A DNA stretch of 64,000 nucleotides from Mytilus californianus. Taxonomy: Eukaryota > Mollusca > Bivalvia > Mytilida > Mytilidae. Location of the stretch: the NCBI RefSeq assembly GCF_021869535.1, contig NW_026262734.1:96911285-96975284 (forward strand). Direction: 5' to 3'. Under the pieces are notes generated by a model that was not told where the DNA came from, made no database searches, and saw only the letters and a program-made list of their open reading frames with translations. Shown here one piece after another: positions 1-12,400 of the stretch. The position numbers and the translations under genes were made by a program. Numbering within the stretch: position 1 is the first letter of the stretch; every line of letters begins with the position of its first letter.

Positions 1-110
1 GGTGCATAAAAATGCAGCGGGTTTAAACGTTTTAACAGGCACTAACCTTCACCCTAACCCGAGACAGTAGTGTAACATTACAGCATAAAAATACACACTT
101 CAATCAATAA
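1..110 (-). repeat. Fragment of dispersed repeat family B (5' part, inverted)
   Basis: The start of the window is the reverse complement of the sequence near 31200-31240. Both contain the block cgtttaaacccgctgcat, followed in family orientation by 'cctgtcc'-type sequence. Family B is defined by the copies at 27889-28076 and 31190-31515. This piece lies upstream of the first visible exon, inside the preceding intron. Confidence 0.7.
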
Positions 111-431
111 CATGCAGCGACACAGGTCCAGACCTGGTATTTTATTCTTGTTTTGTTTTGTTTTCTTTTTATGTCCATTGTACTCTGGGGTCAAGCATAC
201 TGTACATATTATCCTATCTGTCATTTCTTTCTTCCATCCATCCACCAATAATTGAAAGCTACGAGAGACACAATTTTCACATTATTACAGAAAAAAACAC
301 CATACCAGTATTTATTGGCATTACTATTGATTTGAATTTTATTGGAAAGAAAGATATCCAAAGTTATTATCTTTGAATAAAATGAAGGTGCAACAAAAAA
401 TACAATTTTTGATTTTCTTTTATTTTTGTAG

Positions 432-499
432 GTCCTTGTGGTGGCAAAACTACCGGCCAGGCCAGACTTAGTACATTCTTTGAAAGTTTAGGATGGAAG
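432..499 (+). CDS. Ttd14-like: TTD14-like exon a (Walker A loop)
   Basis: 68 nt. The acceptor AG is at 430-431 and the donor GT at 500-501. It opens with two bases of a split Gly codon and encodes [19 protein letters not shown] and three more residues, which is the nucleotide-binding loop and the helix after it. It ends in phase 0. No upstream exon that could supply the missing base is visible in 1-430. Confidence 0.88.
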
Positions 500-3400
500 G
501 TACGTTTATGCTTGTTTCTGAAAATGCATGAGATATAAGACACTGGCAAACAACACATATATTTTAATGTGAAATGCTAAAATATTCAGAGAAATTTTAG
601 ATAGAAGATAGGTTATTTTTTCATTATAAATTTGGAAGCAAATATAAAGTTTTTATAATAAAAAAAATATTTAGAAAGACAGACTTGATAAAAAAGGGAG
701 AAAAAACCGGAACTTTGAGTAAAAAAAGCTATGGCTAAAAGAAAAACAGTCCACAAAACAGAAAACTAAAGTCTTTTAAATTACAAATAAGTGTCTTGAA
801 TATGTTTCATAACCTCAAAATGTGAAGGAAAGAATTCAACTAATTTAATTTTGATAGTATATTCTATATTGATGGTTTTGATTTTAATGGATTTTTTTTT
901 AAAATTTTCGATACAGTTTTATGTATTGCATTGATAATATATTATTTAAATCTTTGAATAATCATGCTTTTGAAATTGAAAAATGCTTATGGCAGAAAAT
1001 TTGGGTGTATCAGTGCATTTTTTTGCTATTTTTTTACTGCTGTATCCCGTTATTTCTTGGATGGCCAGCTCAATGCTTCCCCTTTCAGGGATAAAAGTTT
1101 TAGTGGTAGCCAAGACAATATTTTTTGCTAGACAATTGTTAAAAGATCAAGCAATAATGTGAGAAAGATTAGAGGCTCCGCTCAAATTTTAGGGGTCAAG
1201 TGCTACTTTGCTCCATCAAATTTCCATCACTGCCCTTTCCCTTTGAAAATCCTGGAGCTTCCTCTGGTATCAGACTGCTTTGGAATTAGTTCATCTGGAA
1301 CCAATATGAAATTGCAAAGAAAAAGATTGAAAACACCTCAAATCAGAATAAATTTGATTCAGAAACTGTCTTGTTTGGAGCGTCGGTATCTCATTTTATT
1401 TGTTTAACCCTGTCTAGTTGTTTCACCTCACGTTTAATAAAGGTAACGTATATCCTGAAATGTACATGTTTTGTCATTTGTCACATAAACTTTCATTCCA
1501 TAATGAACTACACCATTTCAGAAATAACATATAATTATTACATATATAAAAATAACATGTCACCTCCCAGAAAATCTCGGTTTGTAGCCTTGTAGGTCAT
1601 GTTATTAATATGTACTAGTTAAATAACTTCATTATCATAAAGTAGTTAATTTACTCACAGAATCATGTCAAAATACAATATTTCAGAATCACTTTTTTTT
1701 CAATTCAAAAGGGATTTTTGTCATTTATTTTAAGCATGTTAATTATTGCGTCATTTTGTTGGTTTTTGGTGAGTTTTGATATGTTTTAATAGATTTCAGC
1801 TACTTTTATTCATACCCAAAATAATTCCGGGCATGCCTGATACATGTAATAATCGTATGCAAATCTTCAATTTGTAATTTGTTCACCAATTCTCTTTGAA
1901 TTTGTCAGGATATTTGGAAATCTACATATAAAAAATGTAAGGCCAAAAAAAATATATGTCTGTTTAGGGTTACCCATCCGTCCCTAATTTTATTTCCATT
2001 GTAAAGGGAAAGATTAACTGAACTTGTCTCAAAAGCGTAGTTAGACATCCCAGTGTTTACTATCGTGCTTATGATAGCCGTTTTAAGGAAACTGGCAACT
2101 AGTGTGATGAAAAAATCACTTTGCTGCCATTTTTTTTCCAATAAAAACCAAGGGAAATAATCCAATCATTAAAAATATGGGTTAATTTGGCCCATTGACA
2201 ACTCAGACTATGGAAAAACAGTCCACATAACTCAAAATCATGTTGCAAAATATAAAATAAAAAAACAAAATGAAAATATCGACCTTAGTAACCTACCCTA
2301 TTTTATTGGATGATGTAACCAATATATTTGTTTTTGGCCTTACTACCTTGGCTATGTGAAACTACAGATAGTGAACTAATCAATGAAATATAGAACCTAG
2401 GCCACCATTAATTTCTTCCTCTTTTCTTACAGTCTTTATTTTCTTGTTGAAAATAGACAATCTAATTAAAATTAGTTCTCCGCACTTGCTCCTCATTTTC
2501 GTTTGGTTGTTTATATGTCGTGCGACATATAAACAACCAAACGAAAATGAGGAGCAAGCGCGGAGAACTAATTTTAATTAGATTGGAAAATAGACTTCTT
2601 TGCTAACGTCAATATTTTGTTTGTCTACAGGTCTACAGAGCACCAGAAACAGCTTTGGTTCTAATGAGGTACTATAACAACTTATTCATTTTGAAATCCA
2701 TTATATAATGTTGCTGGTTTAAACAAATTTTAATAGCAACGTAAAAGATGATTTATATTATGGTGTATGGTAATGTGCAGAAAATGATTTTACATTTAAT
2801 TGAAAACTCATAAAAAATATTCTATTAATTTTATCATATTGGCAAAATCCAGCCAGATTAATCAAAACAATGTCAAAAGAAAAGCATGATTATTTATTTA
2901 TTCCAAGTTTAAACTTATTACGGTAATAGTAAACATTGTAGAATAGGTCCTCGTCTGTCCATCTGTCAGGTAAAAGTCTTGGTTTTAGGTGTAGTTTAAC
3001 ATTGAAAGTTCTTGTACAGAATGCATGCTGAGATTTGTCGACAAATCTAATCTGTTAATGTCGGTCTCTCTAACTTTCATTCCACTTTGGAGTTGGATAT
3101 TGAAACTTTACATGATTGCATGTTCACCACTACTAGAATGTGTGTAGCATATATATACAAGGAAGGAATCCCTACAGTGAAGGGCATGATCAAAAACTTA
3201 ATTCAAAATAGTCACCCCTGTGCATATGTACAAAATGTTTTCCTCTCCCTATCTTTCAAACCCTTTGGACAAAGTTGGAGTTGGGTAATTAAACTTGACC
3301 TGATTATTGTCCACTTCTAGAATGTTGTGTCGGGTACAAGGAACAAAACTAACATAGAAATTCAAGGTCAGAAATTAAGTTCCTCTTCCCTTATAGCATT

Positions 3401-6400
3401 GCATAATGTAAACTGGAAGCCACTTAGATTTAACCTACAAAAAAATGTGAAATCAGGAATGAAAAAGTCATGCTTAAACTGATATGAGAAACATTGGTTT
3501 AATCATTGTAATGATTTTGTTTCAGTGGGGGTGTGAAGTTTACCAATCTGACCAAATTAGAAGGTAAGTAGAATTACTGTCATATACTTCAGTGTTCTGT
3601 TCTATCCATTGTTGACAGGATGAGGGTGTAATATCCATTTGATGGAAAATATATCATTTTTTAGCACAAATCATCTTAAAAAAAGTTTGCCTGGCTTCAA
3701 ACAGCAGTACATGTATATCTTCCAATTTCAGCAATAACACCCCTTTCAAAAATCCTGGATCTTTTCTTTTCCTTGCAATAAAAACATGGAATAATTATAA
3801 AGAAAGAAGTATGGAAAATATGAACAGAAAAACATTCACAAATTGACCACGTTTTCAAATTTAAATTGTTTCTGATTTTGTCATGCTGAGGCATTTTGTA
3901 GCTTACTATACAGTATTGGTTGTACTCATTGTTGAAGGCTGTTCAGCAACCTATTGCTGTTTACACCCTCAATATTTCGTCTCTGGTGGATGGTTGTCTC
4001 TTTGACAATCACACCACATCTCCTTGTTTTATACATGTACATTTTGTACAACCTGCAAATATTGGATGCTACTATTAAGTTTTTATGCCCCTGCCCAAAT
4101 GTACGTATGTCCCAAAATTGGTTTCCGTTCTCTTAACTTTAGTTTGCCTCAACCAAATGTTATGAAACTTGTACACAATACTTATTACTACAAAACACAG
4201 ATCAAGTTTGAATTTGGGTGGCGTCACTTTTACCGTTCTTGAGTTATGCCCCTTATTATAATTTATATGCAAGCGGGGGCATCATCTGTGTCCCATGGAC
4301 ACATTCTCCATTTATTTTAAGAAAAATTTCTATGAAGATTTAATCTCCAATACGATTTACTAATATTAATCCATTTATTTATTCTTAGCTTACAAATTCC
4401 AAGAAAACTTAATCAGGACCATGAAACAGATAGAAGACACATATTTTGAACTAGCCGACACATGTCCACAGAATTGTTTGGTGATTTGTGATAGAGGGAT
4501 AATGGATGCTTCTGCTTGTAAGTAAACATCAGGCGCATATTACAAGAACACTTGATAACTATTACGCATATATTTAACTGACTCGTACTTGACAGCAGGT
4601 CCATTTTGATGATTTTGAGTGGATTTCACAAAAACTTTGATCGCAAGTCATGAACAATTCAGTATACTTACGATCAATCTTAGTTGTAAGTTTTTTTGTG
4701 AAACCGATTCCTGTAACAGATGAACCGTTGGTCTCTAGAATAGTATTTTGATTATAGACGGGACTCTCCCCTAAAATGAACGTGTCAACAGTTATTATTA
4801 GTTATCAATTGCAGTGTATCACTGCGGATTCTTTATTATTCATTGTGTACTTATTTTCATGGATTTTGTAGGTTACGGATAATTTGAAACTTTACTGTTC
4901 AACAAAACACAAATTTGTGGATGGTGTCACTAATGAAACAGGACTTGCTAACCCTTCAAAAGCACCTGAGCTCACTCCTGGTGGTGTTTGTGCTGCTCAA
5001 TCGTTAGTCTTTTTTGTAGTTTTTATACGACCGCAAAAAAATTTTGTGGTCGTATATTGGTATGACGTTGGCGTCGTCGTCGTCGTCCGAAGACACATTG
5101 GTTTTCGCACTCTAACTTTAGTTTAAGTGAATGGATCTTTTTGAAATTTGACCATAAGGTTAAATACCACAAAAGGAAGGTTGGGATTGATTTTAGGGGT
5201 TATGGTACCAACAGTTAAGGAATTAGGGGCCAAAAAGGGGCAAAAAATAAGCATTTTCTAGTTTCCAGACAATAACTGTGGAACGGTGTATGGACCTCTC
5301 TGAAATTATACTACAAGTTTCCATACCACAAAGGGATGGTTAGGATTTGCTTTGGGGGGTTATGGCTCAAACCGTTTAGGAATTAGGGGCAAAAAAGGGG
5401 GAAAAACAAGGTTGTCCTGGTTAATGGACAAATACTTTAGTACAAAACATAATTTAAAGCAGTGTAAGGGAGATAAATCAAATACATCATTGAAATTATC
5501 TCCCTTACACTTCTTTTAAATTATGTATAAAGTAATGGTTAATGAACAATAAAGATAATTTAAAACAGTGTAAGGGAGGTAATCCAAATACAACGTTTTG
5601 GTTACTTCCCTTGCACTGCTTTTAAATCATGTTTAAAGAAATGCATATTTATAAAGGAAGACCAGTAAAAATATCTGCAAATGTTGCATCTTTTTTTTTT
5701 ACAAAAAAATCCATATGAAAGATTTGACACTATATTTTTAATTCTATTATATAATAGATTAAGTTAGCACTATGGTAAATTTAAATGGGTAATTATGGTT
5801 GCCAACTCCATTGGAAATTTGAATTGAGATTATGACCATATCTTGAGGGAAAGAATTTTTTGGGGGAAAAAAGGGGGGGGGGGGGATAAAAAGAAATTGT
5901 GGGGGGTCAATTTTTTCTCATTTCAGATTTCAGAAATTAAAAAGAATTATTCTTCAAATAATTTTTTTTTTTCAAATTTCAAATATTGAAAAATTTCAAG
6001 AAGTAATCTTTAATTGCACAGTATGGCGCATTAGATTTGTAAAATCTTTGATCACATTTATTTATTTGTTATGCCGAATCTAACAGTGTATTTAGATTTT
6101 TAATTTTGGGTCCAGTTTTCAAATTGGTCTACATCAAGGTCCAAAGGGTCCAAAATTAAACTTTGTTTGATTTTAGCAAAAATTGAATATATGAGGTTCT
6201 TTGATATGCTGAATCTAAACATGTATTTAGATTTTTGATTTTTGGCCCAGTTTTCAAGTTGGTCCAAATTGGGGTCTGAAATTAAACTTTGTTTGATTTC
6301 AACAAAAAATGTATATATGGGGTTCTTTGATATGCTGAATCTAACCATGTATTTAGAATTTTTTATTTGTGGACCCCGTTATCAAATTGGTTCATATTGA

Positions 6401-9400
6401 GGTCAAAAGGGTCCAAAATTAAACTTTGTTTGATTTCATCTAAAATTGAATTATTGGGGTTCTTTGATATTCCAAATCTAACCGTGTATTTAGATTTTTA
6501 ATTTTGGGTCCTGTTTTTTAAATTGGTCTACATTAAGGTCCAAAGGGTCCAAAATTAAACTTAGTTTGATTTTAACAAAAATTGAATTCTTGGGGTTCTT
6601 TGATATGCTGAATCTAAACATGTGTTTAGATTTTTGATTATGGGCCCAGTTTTCAAGTTGGTCCAAGATAGGGTCCAGTATTTAAACTTTGTTTGATTTC
6701 AACAAAAATTGAATATATGGGGTTCTTTGATATGCTGAATCTGAACATGTATTTAGATTTTTGATTATGGGCCCAGTTTTCAAGTTGGTCCAAATTGGGG
6801 TCCAAAATGAAACTTTGTTTGATTTCAACAAAAATTGAAAATATGAGGTTCTTTGATATGCTGAATCTAACCATGTATTTAGATTTATTATTTGTGGGCC
6901 CCGCTATCAAATTGGTTCATATTGAGGTCAAAAGGGTCCAAAATTAAACTTTGTTTGATTTCATCAAAAATTGAATTATTGGGGTTCTTTGATATTCCAA
7001 ATCTAACTGTGTATTTAGATTTTTAATTTTAAGTCCCGTTTTTTAAATTGGTCTACATTAAGGTCCAAAGGGTCCAAAATTAAACTTAGTTTGATTTTAG
7101 CTAAAATTGAATTCTTGGGGTTCTTTGATATGCTGAATCTAAACATGTGTTTAGATTTTTGATTATGGGCCCAGTTTTCAAGTTTGTCCAAGTTGGGGTC
7201 CAAAATTAAACTTTGTTTGATTTAACAAAAAATTGAATATATGGGGTTCTTTGATATGCTGAATCTAACCATGTATTTTGATTTTGGACATTGGACCATA
7301 ATAGGTAAATTAAAAAAATTCAAGTTCTTAGACCACATTCTTTCTGTGTCAGAAACCTATGCTGTGTCAAATATTTAATAACAATCCAAATTCAGAGCTG
7401 TATCAAGCTTGAATGTTGTGTCCATACTTGCCCCAACTGTTCAGGGTTCGACCTCTGCGGTCGTATCAAGCTGCGCCCCAACGAAGCATTTTATTTTGAT
7501 AGACTTTTGTTTGAATGGTCATCAGTTTTCTTCTGTCGGTGGTATTGTCGGTCTTACTGGAACTTATGGGTTTTTGACAGCCCCCTCTTTATTGTTTCCT
7601 TTTTTGTCTTGCCTTGACGGAGTCAAACATCTAGACTTAGATATGCTGTTTCCAGCAGCGGCATCAAAAATTTGTTGAAGTTTGTAATTATGATAAGTCA
7701 ATCATATTTCGTTTGCTATTGTAATTGCATTGGCATATCATAATCTTATATCTCATAAATTATTTGACCCCTGTTCCTTTATTAATGGTTCATTGACTTT
7801 TAGTATTATACATAATATGTATGTTAAAGTATTGCTGTTTCAATCTGAACATTTGCAGTTTACTATCAAATTATATACAAGAAAGACATATCTCTGTGTC
7901 AACAGTTTGTTAATAAGTTTAAATTTAAGGTGGTACCAAACACCTTGACTAAAATTAATTTGGCTCGTTTAATTTTCATGAAATTTTAACAAAATATGTA
8001 CTTTGACCCTTTGACAAAAATATAAAAATTTCAAAAAACTTGAACCACACACTTTATCGGAAAAGTTTCATTGGATATATAGCAGTTTGACAAACACTAA
8101 TTTTGATCATTGAGAAGCTTAATATTTCCTTAACAATAGAACGTGATTAAAACGTTCAGCTGATTTTTACAGAGTTATCTCCCTGTAGTGTTATGTACCA
8201 CCTTAATAATATTGTTTGATATTGTTAGATTTACCAACAAAAGACTGGGAGAAGATGAAAACTGATAATGGTTGGAATGAGATCCAGTTGAGAGATAACC
8301 GATACAATCAAGTCATCCACATGGTATCAGCAGCTAGAGGGGCGGAGGAGTTTTATACTGTAGCTGGTCATCAGACCCGGCATGAGAGTATAAACCAAGC
8401 AATAGAACTAGACCAAATCACAGCTGGGGTACGTTTATCATTGCTTGTTGTTTAATGGCTCTTTCGGCAGTTTTGGTAATATAGGAGGGTCTGGATAGGG
8501 TCTACAGTAGAGAGAATAACGGCCTTAAGTACAGAATATAGGTTTAAAACTATGAAGAACAAAGAAAAATAGGCAAAAAAAATACAAAATAGAGAATAAT
8601 AGAATGTGTTTGAAATGTTTCATCATGATCATAATTGTGAAAATTGCTACAGGATAGGTTTGGCACAAATAAAACCTCCCATTTATTTTTTATTGTATTA
8701 TTTCCATGCTGCATTTCTTACAATCATAAAAAAATTATTACAGATTTGATCTATTGTTCAACAATCATAATAATAATTGAATTTCCATTACAGGAAACTA
8801 TTTTGTATTATGAAGTATACCAAATGACCCGATTTTTCAGGTAAACAATGACCTGTTCTTGTTTCTGGTTATTTAATATCAATGTCGTAAAACTTCATCT
8901 CAACTTGAAAAAAGAAAAGAAAACTGGTTTTAAATTTGTATTATTCAACAAAATTCTGCTGTATTTTAGGCATGGGTAGGACATCCGTATTATGATGTGA
9001 TAGACAACACAACTGGATTTGAAGGCAAAGTAATGAGAATGATTTCTGTAAGTATTAAAATGTAAAGATATGAGGTTTTCTGGCCATGTTTTGACAGAGT
9101 TAAGACCTGTTATCAAAGCACTGTTCATTTGCTTTGGTGTTTTTCAAGTGTGTGTTTCCAGTTTTGTGAAGAAAAAAATTAACCATATCTTTTCCAGTTC
9201 ATTCCCATGAGACATAATCACAAATACTGTGGATTCATCAAATATCCACAATAATACGACTTTTCCTTCATCCACGAAAATCAGTATCCACGATAATACG
9301 ACTTTTCCTTCATCCACGAAAATCGGTATCCACTATAATAGATGAATCCACAGTATACAAAAGCGTAAACATTTCTTAAAAGGAAAAATTATACATAGAT

Positions 9401-12400
9401 TAACTGTAAATTCAGAAATTATTGTGTGCATTTATTATTGCAGTTTTTTTAAGTCAGGACAAAAATGCAAGGTTAATCATTGCGATTTTAGGAATCTGTA
9501 TGCAGATTTACGTGTCAGATATTAGAATGTGAGTTCTTATAATTGGGATACTCACCCAGTCGCATTATTTGCATTTAATAATAAAAACCTCACAATAATT
9601 TCTGAATTGACATTGATTGAAACGTGTACATCAAAATATTGTTTTTATATATCCTGTGCTTCATGATTGAAAAAGTGGGTATTGTACCATGGGGATAATG
9701 AAATAAAAACGAAAAAAGGTCAAAAGAAAAACAGAAAACCATTACCAAAAGAAAAACAAAGACAAAAACTTTCCTAACAATACTATACTGAGAACTTAAG
9801 ATTGAGCAATGTGAACTCTATTTAAATCTTTGGATGAACGGAGTGGTTGTAGCAGGGTCAGCTGTCCTGCCTCACTACTAACACCAATGTTACTGCTGTT
9901 AAAATATAGAGATTAATCTTTTCAGGTCTATTTAAGCTTTTATCAGACTTGTGGTATGCTCATGTGAAAGACTGTACATTGTATGGTATAATGATTCACT
10001 TAGAGTCAGGCCACCCTTTACAAATTCTTTGTTTGATGTTGCCTACCTATGCCTTGTAGGGAGGGTAGGTAGGTAGGGATTCTTTTTTTTGTTTTTTTGC
10101 CAACAACATAAGTTACATGATTTAGACAAAAAAACTTTAAAAAAAAGTTTGAAGCGATTTGTGTCATAAAACTTTTCAGATAGGCTGCTTTTTAGGTGGG
10201 TAGGTAGGCAACATCAAATGATTTTAATTTTATTTTTGGCCTCAGCAAATGGTTAAATTCAATAGCATTTGTTTGTTTATTCAGTGTCTTTTGTTGTTGT
10301 TGATAACACATGATCGTCAAAAAGAGACAGAAGATACCCAACAGAGAATAAAAAAATTATAATAAGTCTGAGAGAGACAGACAAAATCATAGAAAAACAT
10401 GAGAAAGGAAAAAGAAGAAAAGACAAAAACAACAGTCTTTTAAACACCATACAATACTAATGACTGAGAGCAACACAAAACCCTCTCCAAAACTGTGGTA
10501 ATCTCAGGATGTCTGGAAGGGTCAACAGACCTTGCTTGCTTTACAAAATTTTAAAAAGTCTTGAATATTTTATGACTAGAAAGACTAGGTTTTCAATGTA
10601 AATTCAGTATGACATGTGATGTGGATGTCTTATATTATAGCAATTATAAATAATGATTTGTTCATTAAGATAGTATAGGTTTAGAATGGTAGCATTTTAA
10701 ACTCAGAAAAAAATAAATGTCTAATTTAGGCTGTATGTAACAGATTGGGTATAGATACCGGTGATCGACTCAGTACCAACAGTAAGAAGAGGAAGTTCCT
10801 TGTTACTGGTGTACTGGATTGGACAGTAAGTATGCAAGTCTTGCAGTAAAAAATACAAGAGAAACCAATTGATGGCGTATTACATCAGTATATTTTTCTA
10901 GTTGTGAGTCTTGAATAATGCAGGTTTCATCTTCATATCATATTGTCATGTTACAGTCCTAAAACATAAGTAATATTAAACCATGTAAAATTAAGCAACT
11001 ATTAATTAATGAAACTTATTACAATAAATACTGGTCTAACCAGAACCAAAATCTTTATACCTGTTTTTGATGTTGTTTGACATAGATTTTGAATTATGTC
11101 TTTATACAGAAAAAGAAAAAGAATAGAATATAAAAATTTTAATTTAAAAACAAGGTGGTATGATGGCCATTGAGACTACTATCCACCAGAGACCCAAAAC
11201 ATCAAGAACATGTGGATGTAAGTAAATGTAGGTCACTTTACAGCCTTCAACAATGAGCAAAACTTACACCCTATAGTAAGCTGTAAAAGGGCCAGACATG
11301 ATGGAAATGTAAAACAATTCTAAAAGAAAACCAATAGCCTGTTTTATGATAAAGAAAAATAGAAAAAAAAATTGACAGACAGCAACCAATCACAACCACT
11401 AATTTACAGGCCCCCTGACTTAAAAGGTATATTTTTAAACTATTAAAGATAAATTATGTAATATGATATATCATATGTAACATGGTATATCGATTCTCTC
11501 TAGATATTCCCTCCACATCAGAAGTTTATGGTAACTCATGACTATCTTGTCACACCTAGTCGTAAAATGCAGGCCAGAATACGCAAGAGGGGACAAGATG
11601 GTAAGTATTGTAGCTTACATTTTTATCTTTACTGAGAAAATATAGTCAATCTTTCAAAGCTTCAAAGTGGTCTAAGTAGTTTAACTTCTGTATCACCAGC
11701 CTGTCAACACTGATGTTGTGAGTTCAAACCCCACATGTGGCAGGTGTGCTCAACTCCAATCTTTATAAACGAGGATTGTCAGTTTTCCTGCCGTAAGGTC
11801 GGTGGTTCTCTCTTGGCACTCTGGCTTCTTCCACTAATAAAAACTGACTGCCACTAAATATTCTTGATATACATGTATGGGTATTCTTGAAATAAAGCAG
11901 ACACACATAAAAGGCATTCTGAAGGGAGAAGTTTTGTAGTCTGCATATATCTTGAGATGTGTAGTCTGCATATATCTTGAGATGTGTAGTCTGCATATAT
12001 CTTAAAGATGTGTAGTCTGCATATATCTTACAGTAGGACAACCGGAAGCGCCTGAGTATTGATTTCGGTGCTCAGTGATACGGTTCACTAGACGATGTTG
12101 TCAACACGTAATGGCGGCCATTGTTTGACGTTGGATTTGGCATTCCACGCTGTAAAGATGCATTTATGACATTCTTGGATGCTAAAACTTAATGCCACAC
12201 AACATAAAAGGTAAAGGATTATTTCAGATATACCGAGTTAATTATTTTCAAATAAGTGGGATCCCAAAAAATGATTTAAACGGCAAAAATAAAGTGTAAA
12301 ACTATATGAAACATGAAAATTGCAATTCCATTTTTCATCATTTCCTTTTCATATATTGAAATAATGAATACACTATTTACACCAACCACTGGTGAATTAT

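Larger units (their letters stand above)
5022..7490 (+). mobile_element. 2.5-kb non-autonomous element with internal higher-order satellite, copy 1
   Basis: The left end reads tttttatacgaccgc (about 5020-5035) and the right end contains gcggtcgtatcaag (about 7456-7470), an inverted pair. Inside, in order: two related blocks with 'aattaggggc.aaaaa.gggg'; two hairpins (5448-5525, 5554-5630); G-rich and T-rich tracts; then a satellite (6075-7275). No transposase frame is seen. A degraded second copy runs from 38845 to 41250. Ordered left and right ends in both copies support one element. Confidence 0.7.

Noticed and set aside
158..376. Open frame upstream of the first visible exon as the missing N-terminus of the TTD14-like protein
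   Set aside because: It has no fitting donor or phase, no resemblance to the family's N-terminus, and it stops before the acceptor at 431.
6100..7203. Minus-strand frames with repeated [16 protein letters not shown] peptides as a repeat protein gene
   Set aside because: They are translations of a non-coding satellite; periodicity follows the DNA monomers, not codons (126/137 bp mixed with stops).
7409..7678. 89-codon frame at the right end of the 2.5-kb element
   Set aside because: It straddles the element end and flanking sequence, with no domain or splice context.
11669..11735. Functional tRNA gene
   Set aside because: Box A and box B words are present but the cloverleaf is not intact and a SINE core follows directly.
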